The notes beneath the pieces are model-generated. The model worked only from the letters and a program-made list of their open reading frames with translations. It was not told the origin of the DNA and did not search any database. Source: Puniceicoccaceae bacterium (lineage in GTDB: Bacteria > Verrucomicrobiota > Verrucomicrobiia > Opitutales > Opitutaceae). From it: a stretch of 35,346 nt of DNA. The translations under genes and the position numbers were made by a program. Shown here piece after piece: positions 1 through 6,601 of this stretch. Numbering within the stretch: the stretch's first letter is position 1; every line of letters starts with the position of its first letter. The DNA lies in assembly GCA_007695295.1 (NCBI GenBank), contig REEB01000123.1, positions 1 through 35,346 on the forward strand, given 5' to 3'.

Positions 1-70
1 CGGAGAGGATCGTTTCGATTTCAGCACGGCTGCGCCGCACTTTCTTCCGGGGTTTGATTTCTGAATTCAT
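1..70 (-). CDS. IS66-type accessory protein TnpA, N-terminus only
   Basis: Only the first 23 codons are in the window. They read as a basic stretch (KPRKKVRR) followed by SRAEIETILS. This resembles the start of the small helix-turn-helix TnpA-like proteins of IS66 elements, in which such a segment leads into a glutamine-containing turn and a recognition helix. The ATG at 70 is used; an in-frame ATG at 82 would add four residues and cannot be excluded. Its place just inside a GTAAGCG element tip supports the call. The frame is open at the edge, so it is not known whether the gene is intact. Confidence 0.5.
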   Translation of the reverse strand, partial: MNSEIKPRKKVRRSRAEIETILS

Positions 71-128
71 CCCCGACAGCATAGCCGCCCGCACACCTAA
101 ACGATAGATGCGGAAGAAGAACGCTTAC
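1..128 (-). mobile_element. IS66-family insertion sequence, left end (partial)
   Basis: Read on the minus strand, an inverted-repeat end begins at 128 with GTAAGCG, the conserved tip of IS66-family elements. About 58 bases further in begins a small helix-turn-helix type ORF, the usual position of the first IS66 gene. The element runs off the left edge, so the rest of the transposition genes and the other end cannot be seen. It appears to have landed inside an older transposase fragment (125-238), whose reading frame ends within the repeat tip. The 8-bp target duplication typical of the family cannot be tested without the other end. Confidence 0.6.
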
Positions 129-238
129 CGCCGATCGACGCCCATCGAGCCGCCATGGCGCGCAAGGCACGCCAAGTGGAAGCGCTCGATCGCGTCGACG
201 ACCCTCGGCCCCGCGGCGTGTCCGCCGCAGCCGGGCAT
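125..238 (-). pseudogene. Truncated IS91-type transposase N-terminus (possible)
   Basis: A 37-codon frame starts 21 bases after the stop of the recombinase fragment and ends at a stop inside the IS66 tip. It contains PRVVDAIERF followed by LACLARHGGSM. The spacing loosely matches the first helices of IS91-family transposases (pattern P-x-V-x-D ... A-x-LAR-x-G), which are often encoded immediately downstream of a tyrosine recombinase. The zinc-binding cysteines and catalytic tyrosines would lie beyond the insertion point and are absent. The match is short, so the family is a guess resting mainly on gene order. Confidence 0.3.
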
Positions 239-259
239 GGCGCCGGTTGGCCTGGCTCT

Positions 260-460
260 CTACAGGGTCATTCGCGCAATTGCCTCGATATGCCCGAGGC
301 TCTTCTCCTCGGCGAAGGGGACGAGATGGGTGTAGAGCGTGGTCGTCTCGATCTCCTCGTGGCCCAGATAGAGATGAAGCTGCCTGAGGTTGACGCCCAT
401 GGCCAGCAGATGGGTCGCGTAGCTGTGGCGCAGGGTGTGGATGGTCGCCTCCCCCCAATC
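260..460 (-). pseudogene. Tyrosine recombinase/integrase, C-terminal fragment
   Basis: About 66 codons are left of a phage-integrase family recombinase. The piece carries the box II signature HTLRHSYATHLL (His and Arg of the H-x-x-R pair), then LGHEEIETTTLYTH with the second active-site His and the nucleophilic Tyr, and ends at a normal TAG at 260-262. The full protein would be about 300 residues, with an N-terminal core-binding domain and the box I arginine. Those are missing because the frame runs into the palindromic repeat at 462-486 and fold-back repeat copy A. The fragment cannot be active. It suggests an old integrase-transposase module later cut by repeats and by the IS66 element. Confidence 0.7.
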
Positions 461-461
461 C

Positions 462-486
462 GGGAGCAAGATGCTCCCGCTACTTT
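462..486. repeat. Small palindromic repeat (GGGAGCAA type), copy 1
   Basis: GGGAGCAAGATGCTCCC at 462-478 is a near-perfect palindrome followed by GCTACTTT. The same word with the same tail recurs at 32293-32316, in inverted orientation at 32258-32282, and with one change (GTTGC for GATGC) at 34528-34557. Here and at 32293 the tail directly abuts the left end of a fold-back element. It behaves like a REP-type interspersed palindrome. Its left edge also marks the truncation point of the integrase fragment. Confidence 0.7.
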
Positions 487-769
487 CCTGAGTTCAACAG
501 CACCTACCAGTTCGAACGTCAGTCGTTTATTCACAATGGAGAGATTGCGGGACTGGGTGTCCCTCAGCCCATCCTTATCGTAATCCTGCTCGTAATCCTA
601 ATCGACGGATCGAGTGCACTTCTGGCAGCCGCATCCATGAAGAACCATCGGGATACGGCGCTGAACCCGCGGAAAAACGGGGAGTGGGATTACGATCACG
701 ATTAGGATTACGATTAGGATTACGAGAAGGCTTACGGGCTTGGACAGGGGTGTCCCAATGGTGAACTCA
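487..769. repeat. Fold-back MITE-like repeat, copy A
   Basis: This is the most complete copy of a roughly 280-base interspersed element. Its left end is CCTGAGTTCAACAG (487-500). Its right end GGTGAACTCA (760-769) is an imperfect inverted match of that end. Inside, 573-604 and 699-730 are inverted copies of each other, matching at about 29 of 32 positions and built from CGATTAGGATTACGA-like units. They enclose a loop of about 94 bases containing the shared words GAGTGCACTTC and CAGCCGCATC. No protein is encoded: the short frames rich in Arg-Asn or Asp-Tyr are products of the hexamer repeat. The layout suggests a non-autonomous mobile element. Bases 770-866, between its end and the RND gene, hold no recognisable feature. 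Confidence 0.8.
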
Positions 770-866
770 TGTCTCGAAATCCATCACCGCAACGCCCTCG
801 TCCTGCTCGACATCGGCGCGTAAACCGCGGGCGGCCGGCGCACCTCCCGGCCTTCACACCCCGCTT

Positions 867-3800
867 CTACCAGGCCGCCGCTTCCTTGCGCTGCTCCTCA
901 ACTTCGCGGGCGCGGATCAAGCCGCGGGCACTGCTCTTGCCGGTCAAGGCCACCACCGCACGGTCGAGTGCATAATAAAAGACCGGCACCGCAAAGAGGC
1001 TGAAAAAGGTCGCCACGCTGAGTCCGCCCACCACCACAATGCCGAGAGCGTTGCGCGTTTCCGCCCCGGCGCCGGTCGCCAGCGCCAAGGGCAGGATGCC
1101 GAAAACGGTGGAGATGGCGGTCATAAGAATCGGACGAAACCGCAGCGCCGCGGCTTCGGTGACGGCCCCGTAGGCATCCCGCCCGCGGACGCGGAGCTGG
1201 TTGGCGAACTCCACGATGAGGATGCCGTTTTTCGCCACCAGGCCGATGAGCATGATGAGGCCGAAGCGCGAGAAGAGATTGTCCGTGACCGGGTTGGCGG
1301 TGAACTGGGTCAGGTATAAAACGATGATCCCGGCCGAGATCGCCATCATCACCCCCGAGTAAATGCTCACCGGATGGACCCAGGATTCGAACTGGGCCGC
1401 CAACACCAGAAAGGTGAAGACCAACGCGAAGCCGAAGAGAAAAAACGTCGCCTGCACGCCTTCGAGGTACTCCCGGGCCTCTCCATCCCAGTCGTAGCCC
1501 ATGCCGGGAGGGAGAATCTCCTGCGCCAGCTCCTCGAGAAACGCCACCCCGTCGCCCACCGAGACCCCGGGTGCGAGCTGCGTCACCAGCGCAACCGAGC
1601 GGAAGCGGTTGAAGTGGGGGTAGTTTTCCGGAATGACGGTTTCGTCGTAGGTGACGAGGTTGCTGAGCTGGATGAGGGCGCCGTCAGTGGAGCGCACATA
1701 GAGGCGGGTCAGATCCTCGGGCGAGGCGCGGCGGGCGTCATCGACTTGGATGACGACATCGAATTGGTCGTTGCCCTGGCGGAACTGCGTCACCTCCCGG
1801 CCGCCGAAGAGCGTCTCCAGGGTCGTGGCGACGACGGAGACGGGCACGTTGAGGTCGGCGGCGCGGCGGCGGTCCACCCGCACGTCGAGCTGGGGCTTGC
1901 TGGGCGAGGGGTCGACCCGCGGTTGGTTGAAGAGTCCGCTTTCGCGCATGCGATCGAGCATGGAGGCGCCCACCTGTTGGAGCTCGCCGAAGTCCTGGCC
2001 GGTCAGAATGAAGCGGAAATCCCCGCCTCCGCCGCCGAGCGGGCGGATGGGAATGGGGAAGGCGAGCCCGCCGGTGATTTCGGCGGCGTAGCGGCCAGCC
2101 AGTTCACCAATGATCTGCTGGGTGCTGCGATCGCGGTCTTCCCAGTGGGAGAGAGCGGTGAACATGAGGCCTTGGTTGCCCACGCCGGGGGTGCCGAAAG
2201 CCACCGCCGAAATGCTGAAATTGCGCTCCACCTCGGGAATGTCCGCCACGATCTCCTCCATTTTGATGATGTAGTGCCGGGTGTAGTCGGGCGTCGCCCC
2301 GAGCGGACCACGGAAAAAGGAGATCAGGATGCCGCGGTCCTCGGTGGGCACGAGTTCACGCTGGAGATTGAGGAACAGGATCGGCCCCACCGCACTGAAG
2401 CCGACCGCGAAGAGCATCACCAGCGGCCAGCCCTTCAGGCACCAGCCGAGGCAACGCGAGTAGAATGCCGTCAACCCTTCGAGCTGCTTCTCCGTCCACT
2501 GGTAAAAGCGGGAGTGGCCCCGGTCCTGCCGTTTGCCTTTGAGGGCGATCGAGCAGAGCATCGGCGTGAGGGTCAGGGCCACGATGCTGGAAACGCTGAC
2601 CGCGATCGCCAGAGTGAGCCCGAATTCGTAAAACAGCCGCCCCGTCGAGCCGCGCTGAAAAGCCACCGGCAGAAAAACCGCGATCAGCGTCAGGGTCGTG
2701 GCGATGATCGCGAAGGCCACCTGCCGGCTCCCCGCGAAGGCCGCCCGGATGGGGTCTTCCCCGCCTTCGATCCGCCGGTAAATGTTTTCCAGCATCACGA
2801 TGGCGTCGTCGATGACCAGGCCCACCGCCAGCACCAGCGCCAACAGGGTCAGAATGTTGATCGTGAAACCCATCGCCAACATGATGGCGAAGGTCCCGAT
2901 CAGCGAGACCGGCACCGTCACCAGCGGTATGATGGTGGCCCGGGGATTGCGCAGGAAAAAGAAGATGACCAGGATGACGAGCGAGAAGGCGATGAAAAGG
3001 GTCTTGATGACTTCGTTGACCGACCGCTCGACGAAGAGGCTGGCATCATAGGAAAGGATCACCTGCACGCCGTCCGGCATTTGCCGCTGGATCTCGGGGA
3101 TTATGGTTTTCACCCCGTCGGCGACATCGAGCAGGTTGCTCTGCGATTGGCGCACCACGCCCAGGCCGACCGAAGGCCGTTGGTTGAAGTAGGTCTGCGT
3201 GCGGTAGTCCCGCGCCCCCAGCTCGACCCGCGCCACTTCGCCCAACTCGACCTGGTACGTGGGTGTCGCCGCCACCACGATGCGCGAAAACTCGTCCTCG
3301 GTGGCAAGATCACCCTTCAGGCGGACAGTGAATTCCAGCCCCTCGGACTCGATTCTCCCCCCTGGAATTTCCACGTTCTGCTCCCGCAGCGCTCGTTCCA
3401 CATCGCCGGCCGTGAGCCCAAAGGCCGCCAAGCGCTCCGGCAGCAACCAAATCCGCATCGCCGGCCGGCGCTCGCCGCCGATGATGACATTGGCCACCCC
3501 GGGCACCGTCTGCAGCAGGCGCTTGCCGTAACGGTCGGCGAAACGGGTCAGCTCGATGCGGTCGTAGAACTCCGAGCTGACCGAGATCCACATGAAGGGG
3601 CGCGAATCCGCGTCGCTCTTGGCCACGGTGGGGTCGTTGGCCTCCTGGGGCAGCCGGCCGCGCGCCCGACCCACCCGGTCGCGCACGTCGTTGGCGGCTT
3701 CGTCAATGTTGCGATCAAGGGTGAACTCCAGGGTGATCTGGGAAACCTGCTCGCGGGAAACGGAGGTCATCTTGCGGATGCCGTCGATCGTCGAGAGCTG

Positions 3801-4007
3801 CTCCTCGAGCGGATCGGTGATGCGGGTCTCGATCACCTCGGCCGCCGCCCCGGGATAAATGGTGGTCACGGAAACGACCGGAGTGTCCGTATCCGGGTAC
3901 TCGCGCACCGGCAGGCGGCCGAAGGCAAGCAGCCCGACCACCACCAGGATGATGCAGCCGACCGTACAGACGATGGGCCGGCGGATGGAGACGTCGGAGA
4001 GAATCAT
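867..4007 (-). CDS. RND-family multidrug efflux permease (AcrB/HAE1 type)
   Basis: The 1046-residue protein has the normal length for an AcrB-type inner-membrane proton antiporter that exports drugs or other amphiphiles across the envelope. It begins MILSDVSIRRPI, typical of the family, with TM1 at about 10-30. A periplasmic porter region follows up to about 330. A helix cluster contains GLVIDDAIVMLENIYRR, whose D400-D401 pair corresponds to the proton-relay aspartates of TM4. The second half repeats the architecture and ends in the usual TM10-12 block (MLIGLVAKNGILIVEF). Its ATG overlaps the stop of the upstream membrane fusion protein by four bases (ATGA), so the two are co-translated. No outer-membrane channel gene is adjacent; the TolC-like gene at 26136-27491 is a possible partner. 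The substrate cannot be inferred. Confidence 0.95.
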   Translation of the reverse strand: MILSDVSIRRPIVCTVGCIILVVVGLLAFGRLPVREYPDTDTPVVSVTTIYPGAAAEVIETRITDPLEEQLSTIDGIRKMTSVSREQVSQITLEFTLDRNIDEAANDVRDRVGRARGRLPQEANDPTVAKSDADSRPFMWISVSSEFYDRIELTRFADRYGKRLLQTVPGVANVIIGGERRPAMRIWLLPERLAAFGLTAGDVERALREQNVEIPGGRIESEGLEFTVRLKGDLATEDEFSRIVVAATPTYQVELGEVARVELGARDYRTQTYFNQRPSVGLGVVRQSQSNLLDVADGVKTIIPEIQRQMPDGVQVILSYDASLFVERSVNEVIKTLFIAFSLVILVIFFFLRNPRATIIPLVTVPVSLIGTFAIMLAMGFTINILTLLALVLAVGLVIDDAIVMLENIYRRIEGGEDPIRAAFAGSRQVAFAIIATTLTLIAVFLPVAFQRGSTGRLFYEFGLTLAIAVSVSSIVALTLTPMLCSIALKGKRQDRGHSRFYQWTEKQLEGLTAFYSRCLGWCLKGWPLVMLFAVGFSAVGPILFLNLQRELVPTEDRGILISFFRGPLGATPDYTRHYIIKMEEIVADIPEVERNFSISAVAFGTPGVGNQGLMFTALSHWEDRDRSTQQIIGELAGRYAAEITGGLAFPIPIRPLGGGGGDFRFILTGQDFGELQQVGASMLDRMRESGLFNQPRVDPSPSKPQLDVRVDRRRAADLNVPVSVVATTLETLFGGREVTQFRQGNDQFDVVIQVDDARRASPEDLTRLYVRSTDGALIQLSNLVTYDETVIPENYPHFNRFRSVALVTQLAPGVSVGDGVAFLEELAQEILPPGMGYDWDGEAREYLEGVQATFFLFGFALVFTFLVLAAQFESWVHPVSIYSGVMMAISAGIIVLYLTQFTANPVTDNLFSRFGLIMLIGLVAKNGILIVEFANQLRVRGRDAYGAVTEAAALRFRPILMTAISTVFGILPLALATGAGAETRNALGIVVVGGLSVATFFSLFAVPVFYYALDRAVVALTGKSSARGLIRAREVEEQRKEAAAW

Positions 4008-5119
4008 GTGCCGCCGGTAAAGGTCAGAGGCCGCGGATTAACTTCCGCTCCGGGGAATAGAGGCAGGGCGCCGACACCGGCGGCGACCACACTGGCCCCC
4101 GCCCCGAGCGATGAATTGCGGGGGATGATCTGCACCAGGCCGTCGCGCCGGATGCCGATCGCGATTGGCTCGAAGGCGATGGTGGCCGGGCTGGAGGAGG
4201 CATCCACCCGCAGGAGATAGGTACCGTCGGCCCGGCTGAGCACCGCCGTTTCCGGCACCACAAGCGCATCCTCTTCCCGCCGCAGAACCAGCTCCACTTC
4301 GACAAACATGCCGGGGCGGAATCCGGACGGCGGCTCGGGCAACACCGCTTTGACTTGGGTCGCCCGGGTGGCCCGATCAACGCTGGAGCTGATGAAATAG
4401 ACCTTCCCTTCGGCCGTGGTCGCGGTCGCCCGCTCCCGCTCCTCGCCCCGCCGCACCAGCACCAGGCTGTCCTCCGCGAGTAGATCGGAGAAACGCTCCG
4501 GCACCGCGAAGTCGACTTTCAACTGGCTGACGTCGTCGATCCGGGTGATCTCCGTTCCGGTGGTGAGCAGGTCGCCGGGGGAAATGAGGCGTGCGCCGGC
4601 GATGCCGTCAAACGGCGCCACCACCTCCGCTTTCTCCACCCGCACCGCCAGCCGCTCGACATCCGCTTGGGCCCGCAGCAGGTCGGCCCGGCTCCGGTCA
4701 AGATCCGTCTCCGGCAGGGTGCGGCTTTCGAAAAGGGTTTGATTGCGTTCAAAGACAAGCCGGGCCAGCTCCTGCCGGCTCTGGGCCTCCGCCAATTGCG
4801 CCCGCGCATCGCGGTCATCCATCCGCACGAGCACGTCGCCGCGGCGCACCGCCTGTCCGTCCCGGAATTCTATTGAAGCCACCACCCCGGGATACTCCGA
4901 GCGCAGCACCACCGATTCGTTGGCCTCCAGGGTGCCGACCAAAGAGAGCCGCTGCTCCATCGGCTGGCGGCGGACTTCCGCAACTTCGACCGGCCGGGGC
5001 GGCATCCCCCCGCCGCCCGCGCCCGCGCCCGCCCCGGGCACATCCACGCCGCGCCCGCAACCCGCCAGGGTCGCGGCAACAAACAATCCGGAACTCAGTA
5101 AAATCAGTCGGGCAATCAT
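4004..5119 (-). CDS. RND efflux membrane fusion lipoprotein (AcrA/MexA type)
   Basis: The periplasmic adaptor of the efflux pair. The start at 5119 was chosen because it yields a lipoprotein signal peptide (MIARLILLSSGLFVAATLAGC, lipobox LAGC) and 371 residues; the open frame extends 29 codons further without signal-like sequence. A glycine-rich linker precedes the mature core. A first lipoyl half-motif (GVVASIEFRDGQAVRRGD) leads into an alpha-hairpin of Gln/Glu/Arg-rich heptads (about residues 100-165), then the second lipoyl half (VVAPFDGIAGARLISPGD). The beta-barrel and membrane-proximal domains follow (FRPGMFVEVELVL, ALVVPETAVL). It sits immediately upstream of, and overlaps, the RND pump gene. 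The family is clear; the substrate is not. Confidence 0.92.
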   Translation of the reverse strand: MIARLILLSSGLFVAATLAGCGRGVDVPGAGAGAGGGGMPPRPVEVAEVRRQPMEQRLSLVGTLEANESVVLRSEYPGVVASIEFRDGQAVRRGDVLVRMDDRDARAQLAEAQSRQELARLVFERNQTLFESRTLPETDLDRSRADLLRAQADVERLAVRVEKAEVVAPFDGIAGARLISPGDLLTTGTEITRIDDVSQLKVDFAVPERFSDLLAEDSLVLVRRGEERERATATTAEGKVYFISSSVDRATRATQVKAVLPEPPSGFRPGMFVEVELVLRREEDALVVPETAVLSRADGTYLLRVDASSSPATIAFEPIAIGIRRDGLVQIIPRNSSLGAGASVVAAGVGALPLFPGAEVNPRPLTFTGGT

Positions 5120-5192
5120 GGCATCCGCGGCATTCCGTGGCAAGGCGCTCCCATCTCGTGGCACCACCGGGTGCCGGCAAGATGGACAAGTT

Positions 5193-5219
5193 AAAAAAGA
5201 GCCCAAGCATGCCTGCTCT
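5193..5219 (-). terminator. Weak terminator-like hairpin ahead of the efflux operon
   Basis: On the minus strand, AGAGC and GCTCT (5 bp) enclose a 12-base loop containing GCATGC, followed directly by a run of six T. It lies about 75 bases upstream of the fusion-protein ATG, so it would act in the leader of the efflux operon. The stem is short and could be chance. Confidence 0.25.
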
Positions 5220-5269
5220 ATTCCCGCAGGTCAATGTCGCCCACAAGTCCCGGGAAAAAGTTTCGGCTT

Positions 5270-5315
5270 CTAACGCAAAAGTCTTGCACCAACTGCCGCA
5301 AGGCGTTTGCGTTAG
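5270..5315. promoter_or_regulatory. Two-tier inverted repeat upstream of the PEP-CTERM gene
   Basis: CTAACGCAAA (5270-5279) pairs perfectly with TTTGCGTTAG (5306-5315). Inside it, CTTGC (5283-5287) pairs with GCAAG (5298-5302), leaving a symmetric 3x3 internal loop and a 10-base apical loop. It ends 39 bases before the ATG of the PEP-CTERM gene and lies in the intergenic space shared with the divergent efflux operon. It could be an RNA hairpin in the leader or a protein-binding operator; nothing here decides between them. Confidence 0.45.
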
Positions 5316-5354
5316 GCCCACTCTCCTCATTCCAACCACGAAAAACACTGCCAC

Positions 5355-6134
5355 ATGAAAACCAAACTCTTCCTTCCTATCCTGCTTGGGCTGGCCGTTT
5401 CCGCCGCCGCGCTGAACGCCCAAACCCTGAACTACACCCAGGGCCATGCCGACCTCACATTCATTTACGACGACGACGCCGATGCCTGGTCCACCACCCT
5501 GCGCGCCCGCAGCTCGAATCCTCCCGCGGTCATCAATGGCCTCGTCCAAGGTTCGGCCGAAGCGCCCGGTGACCGGGTCGACTACGCCTTCGACACCCTC
5601 AACGTTTTTGTCCCCGCAGCCGCCACCGTCAGCCGTCCCGCCGGCGCGGAGTGGGATTTCACCGGCGTGGCCGCCGGCGAGGATCTTTTCCTGCTCCCCG
5701 CCACCGCGGCCGAGGCCATCAACTTCGGCTCCCCCTATTTCGGCATCCGCCCGGACATTGGCGCGGGCACGCTCTTCAACGACCAGTTCGTGCTCTGGGT
5801 GACGCAGGTGGACGGACCGGGCGAGGTCTCGGTCTGGAGCCGGATCAGCATTCCCGGGGCCGCTCCCTCGGTCCAGTATGCGACCGCCACCAACCAGCTC
5901 AGCGCGCTCCAGTCCTCCACCGGCCACCAGCACATGAACTGGGGCTTTTCCGCCGCGGGCGACTATGCCGTCACCTTCGCCTTCGCCGGTCTTTTGCCCG
6001 ATGGTGAAACCCTCACCTCGCTCGGCACCACCACCGTGAACTTCACCGTCATTCCCGAGCCGGCAACGGTCGCCCTTCTCGCCGGTCTTGGCGTCGCCGG
6101 GATCGCGTTGCTCCTGCGCCGCCGCCGCGGCTGA
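5355..6134 (+). CDS. PEP-CTERM sorting domain protein, unknown function
   Basis: A 259-residue secreted protein. It has an N-terminal signal peptide (MKTKLFLPILLGLAVSAAA, cleavage near LNAQ) and a C-terminal PEP-CTERM tripartite tail: VIPEPATVALLAGLG, a hydrophobic helix, then RRRRG. Such tails are recognised by exosortase-type enzymes and are common in exopolysaccharide-producing Gram-negatives and Verrucomicrobiota. The body (about residues 25-225) is rich in Ala, Thr and Asp and looks beta-rich; it begins YTQGHADLTFIYDDDADAW, and related verrucomicrobial proteins often contain a similar opening. No catalytic motif is visible. The gene stands alone, with no Shine-Dalgarno but with a strong terminator downstream. 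No exosortase gene is in the window. Confidence 0.85.
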   Translation: MKTKLFLPILLGLAVSAAALNAQTLNYTQGHADLTFIYDDDADAWSTTLRARSSNPPAVINGLVQGSAEAPGDRVDYAFDTLNVFVPAAATVSRPAGAEWDFTGVAAGEDLFLLPATAAEAINFGSPYFGIRPDIGAGTLFNDQFVLWVTQVDGPGEVSVWSRISIPGAAPSVQYATATNQLSALQSSTGHQHMNWGFSAAGDYAVTFAFAGLLPDGETLTSLGTTTVNFTVIPEPATVALLAGLGVAGIALLLRRRRG

Positions 6135-6162
6135 GGATCAGCCCGTTTCGTTTTCCTCCTGC

Positions 6163-6198
6163 CAGGCGGCTTCCCCCGGGAAGCCGCCTGTTTCTTTT
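6163..6198 (+). terminator. Rho-independent terminator of the PEP-CTERM gene
   Basis: CAGGCGGCTTCCC at 6163-6175 is an exact inverted match of GGGAAGCCGCCTG at 6178-6190, with only two bases between, so the innermost pairs must open to form the loop. TTTCTTTT follows at 6191-6198. It starts 29 bases after the stop codon. Confidence 0.85.
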
Positions 6199-6388
6199 CG
6201 CCTGCAGCAAACGGTTTGGAAACCGGCGGCCAACCTGCGCCCCACCCTCCCCGGCACCTCCCAACGACCATCGGCCCGTCGGCGGAAAAGAATCGGCAAC
6301 GTTCGCGGGGCTGGCTGCTCCCGTCACGGGGTCGTTTGCCAGTGGATTTTCTGATAAACCCCGATTTGAACATTTCCGACTTGATTCC

Positions 6389-6400
6389 CGAATCGATTCG
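6389..6400. promoter_or_regulatory. 12-base perfect palindrome, candidate operator
   Basis: CGAATCGATTCG is perfectly self-complementary and sits in the AT-rich, promoter-like part of the leader, about 200 bases before the first operon gene. A dimeric repressor could bind such a site, but only one copy is seen and no regulator gene is nearby. Confidence 0.25.
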
Positions 6401-6496
6401 TTTGGGGTTTAATGCCAGTCAGCCACTGCCGCGACGGTTTCAGGGCCGCCCCTCCGGCCTCGACTCTCTCCGGTTCCCTTCGCTCAGTCCCCTGGC

Positions 6497-6549
6497 AACA
6501 AACCACTGCTGGAGGCGGTCCGCACCGCCTCCAAGGAAGTTTGTTTTTT
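6497..6549 (+). terminator. Terminator-like two-part hairpin (possible attenuator)
   Basis: GGAGGCGGT (6511-6519) and ACCGCCTCC (6524-6532) form a 9-bp stem with a 4-base loop. Outside it AACAAAC (6497-6503) pairs with GTTTGTT (6539-6545), whose 3' side merges into a run of six T. The shape fits an intrinsic terminator. It has no upstream gene of its own and lies 52 bases before the first gene of the operon, so it would act as a conditional stop. Confidence 0.5.
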
Positions 6550-6601
6550 CGCCGCCCCATGGCCCGCATCCACTGAACCTCACCACTCCCGCTTTCACTC
6601 C

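Larger units (their letters stand above)
6199..6601 (+). promoter_or_regulatory. 403-base non-coding leader of the eight-gene operon
   Basis: No convincing gene lies here. The first third is ordinary GC-rich spacer. Around 6350-6415 the sequence turns AT-richer (GATAAACC, TTGAAC, TTGATT, TTTAAT), the most promoter-like stretch, although no pair with 16-18 base spacing stands out. A 12-base palindrome (6389-6400) lies within it. About 100 bases later comes the terminator-like structure at 6497-6549, then a pyrimidine-rich 50 bases up to the ATG without a Shine-Dalgarno. Confidence 0.4.

Noticed and set aside
21-458. 145-codon minus-strand frame across the left mobile zone
   Set aside because: It is out of frame with the recombinase motifs and crosses the IS66 tip; the recombinase frame at 260-460 has the real signature.
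573-730. Repeat region considered as a CRISPR array
   Set aside because: The units are 6-12 bases and contiguous, without unique spacers of constant length, and no cas gene is present.
1374-4220. Long plus-strand open frame (948 codons) opposite the RND pump
   Set aside because: It is antisense to a clear efflux pump, has no family motif, and is rich in Asp, His, Glu and Gly as expected from reading a GC-rich gene backwards.
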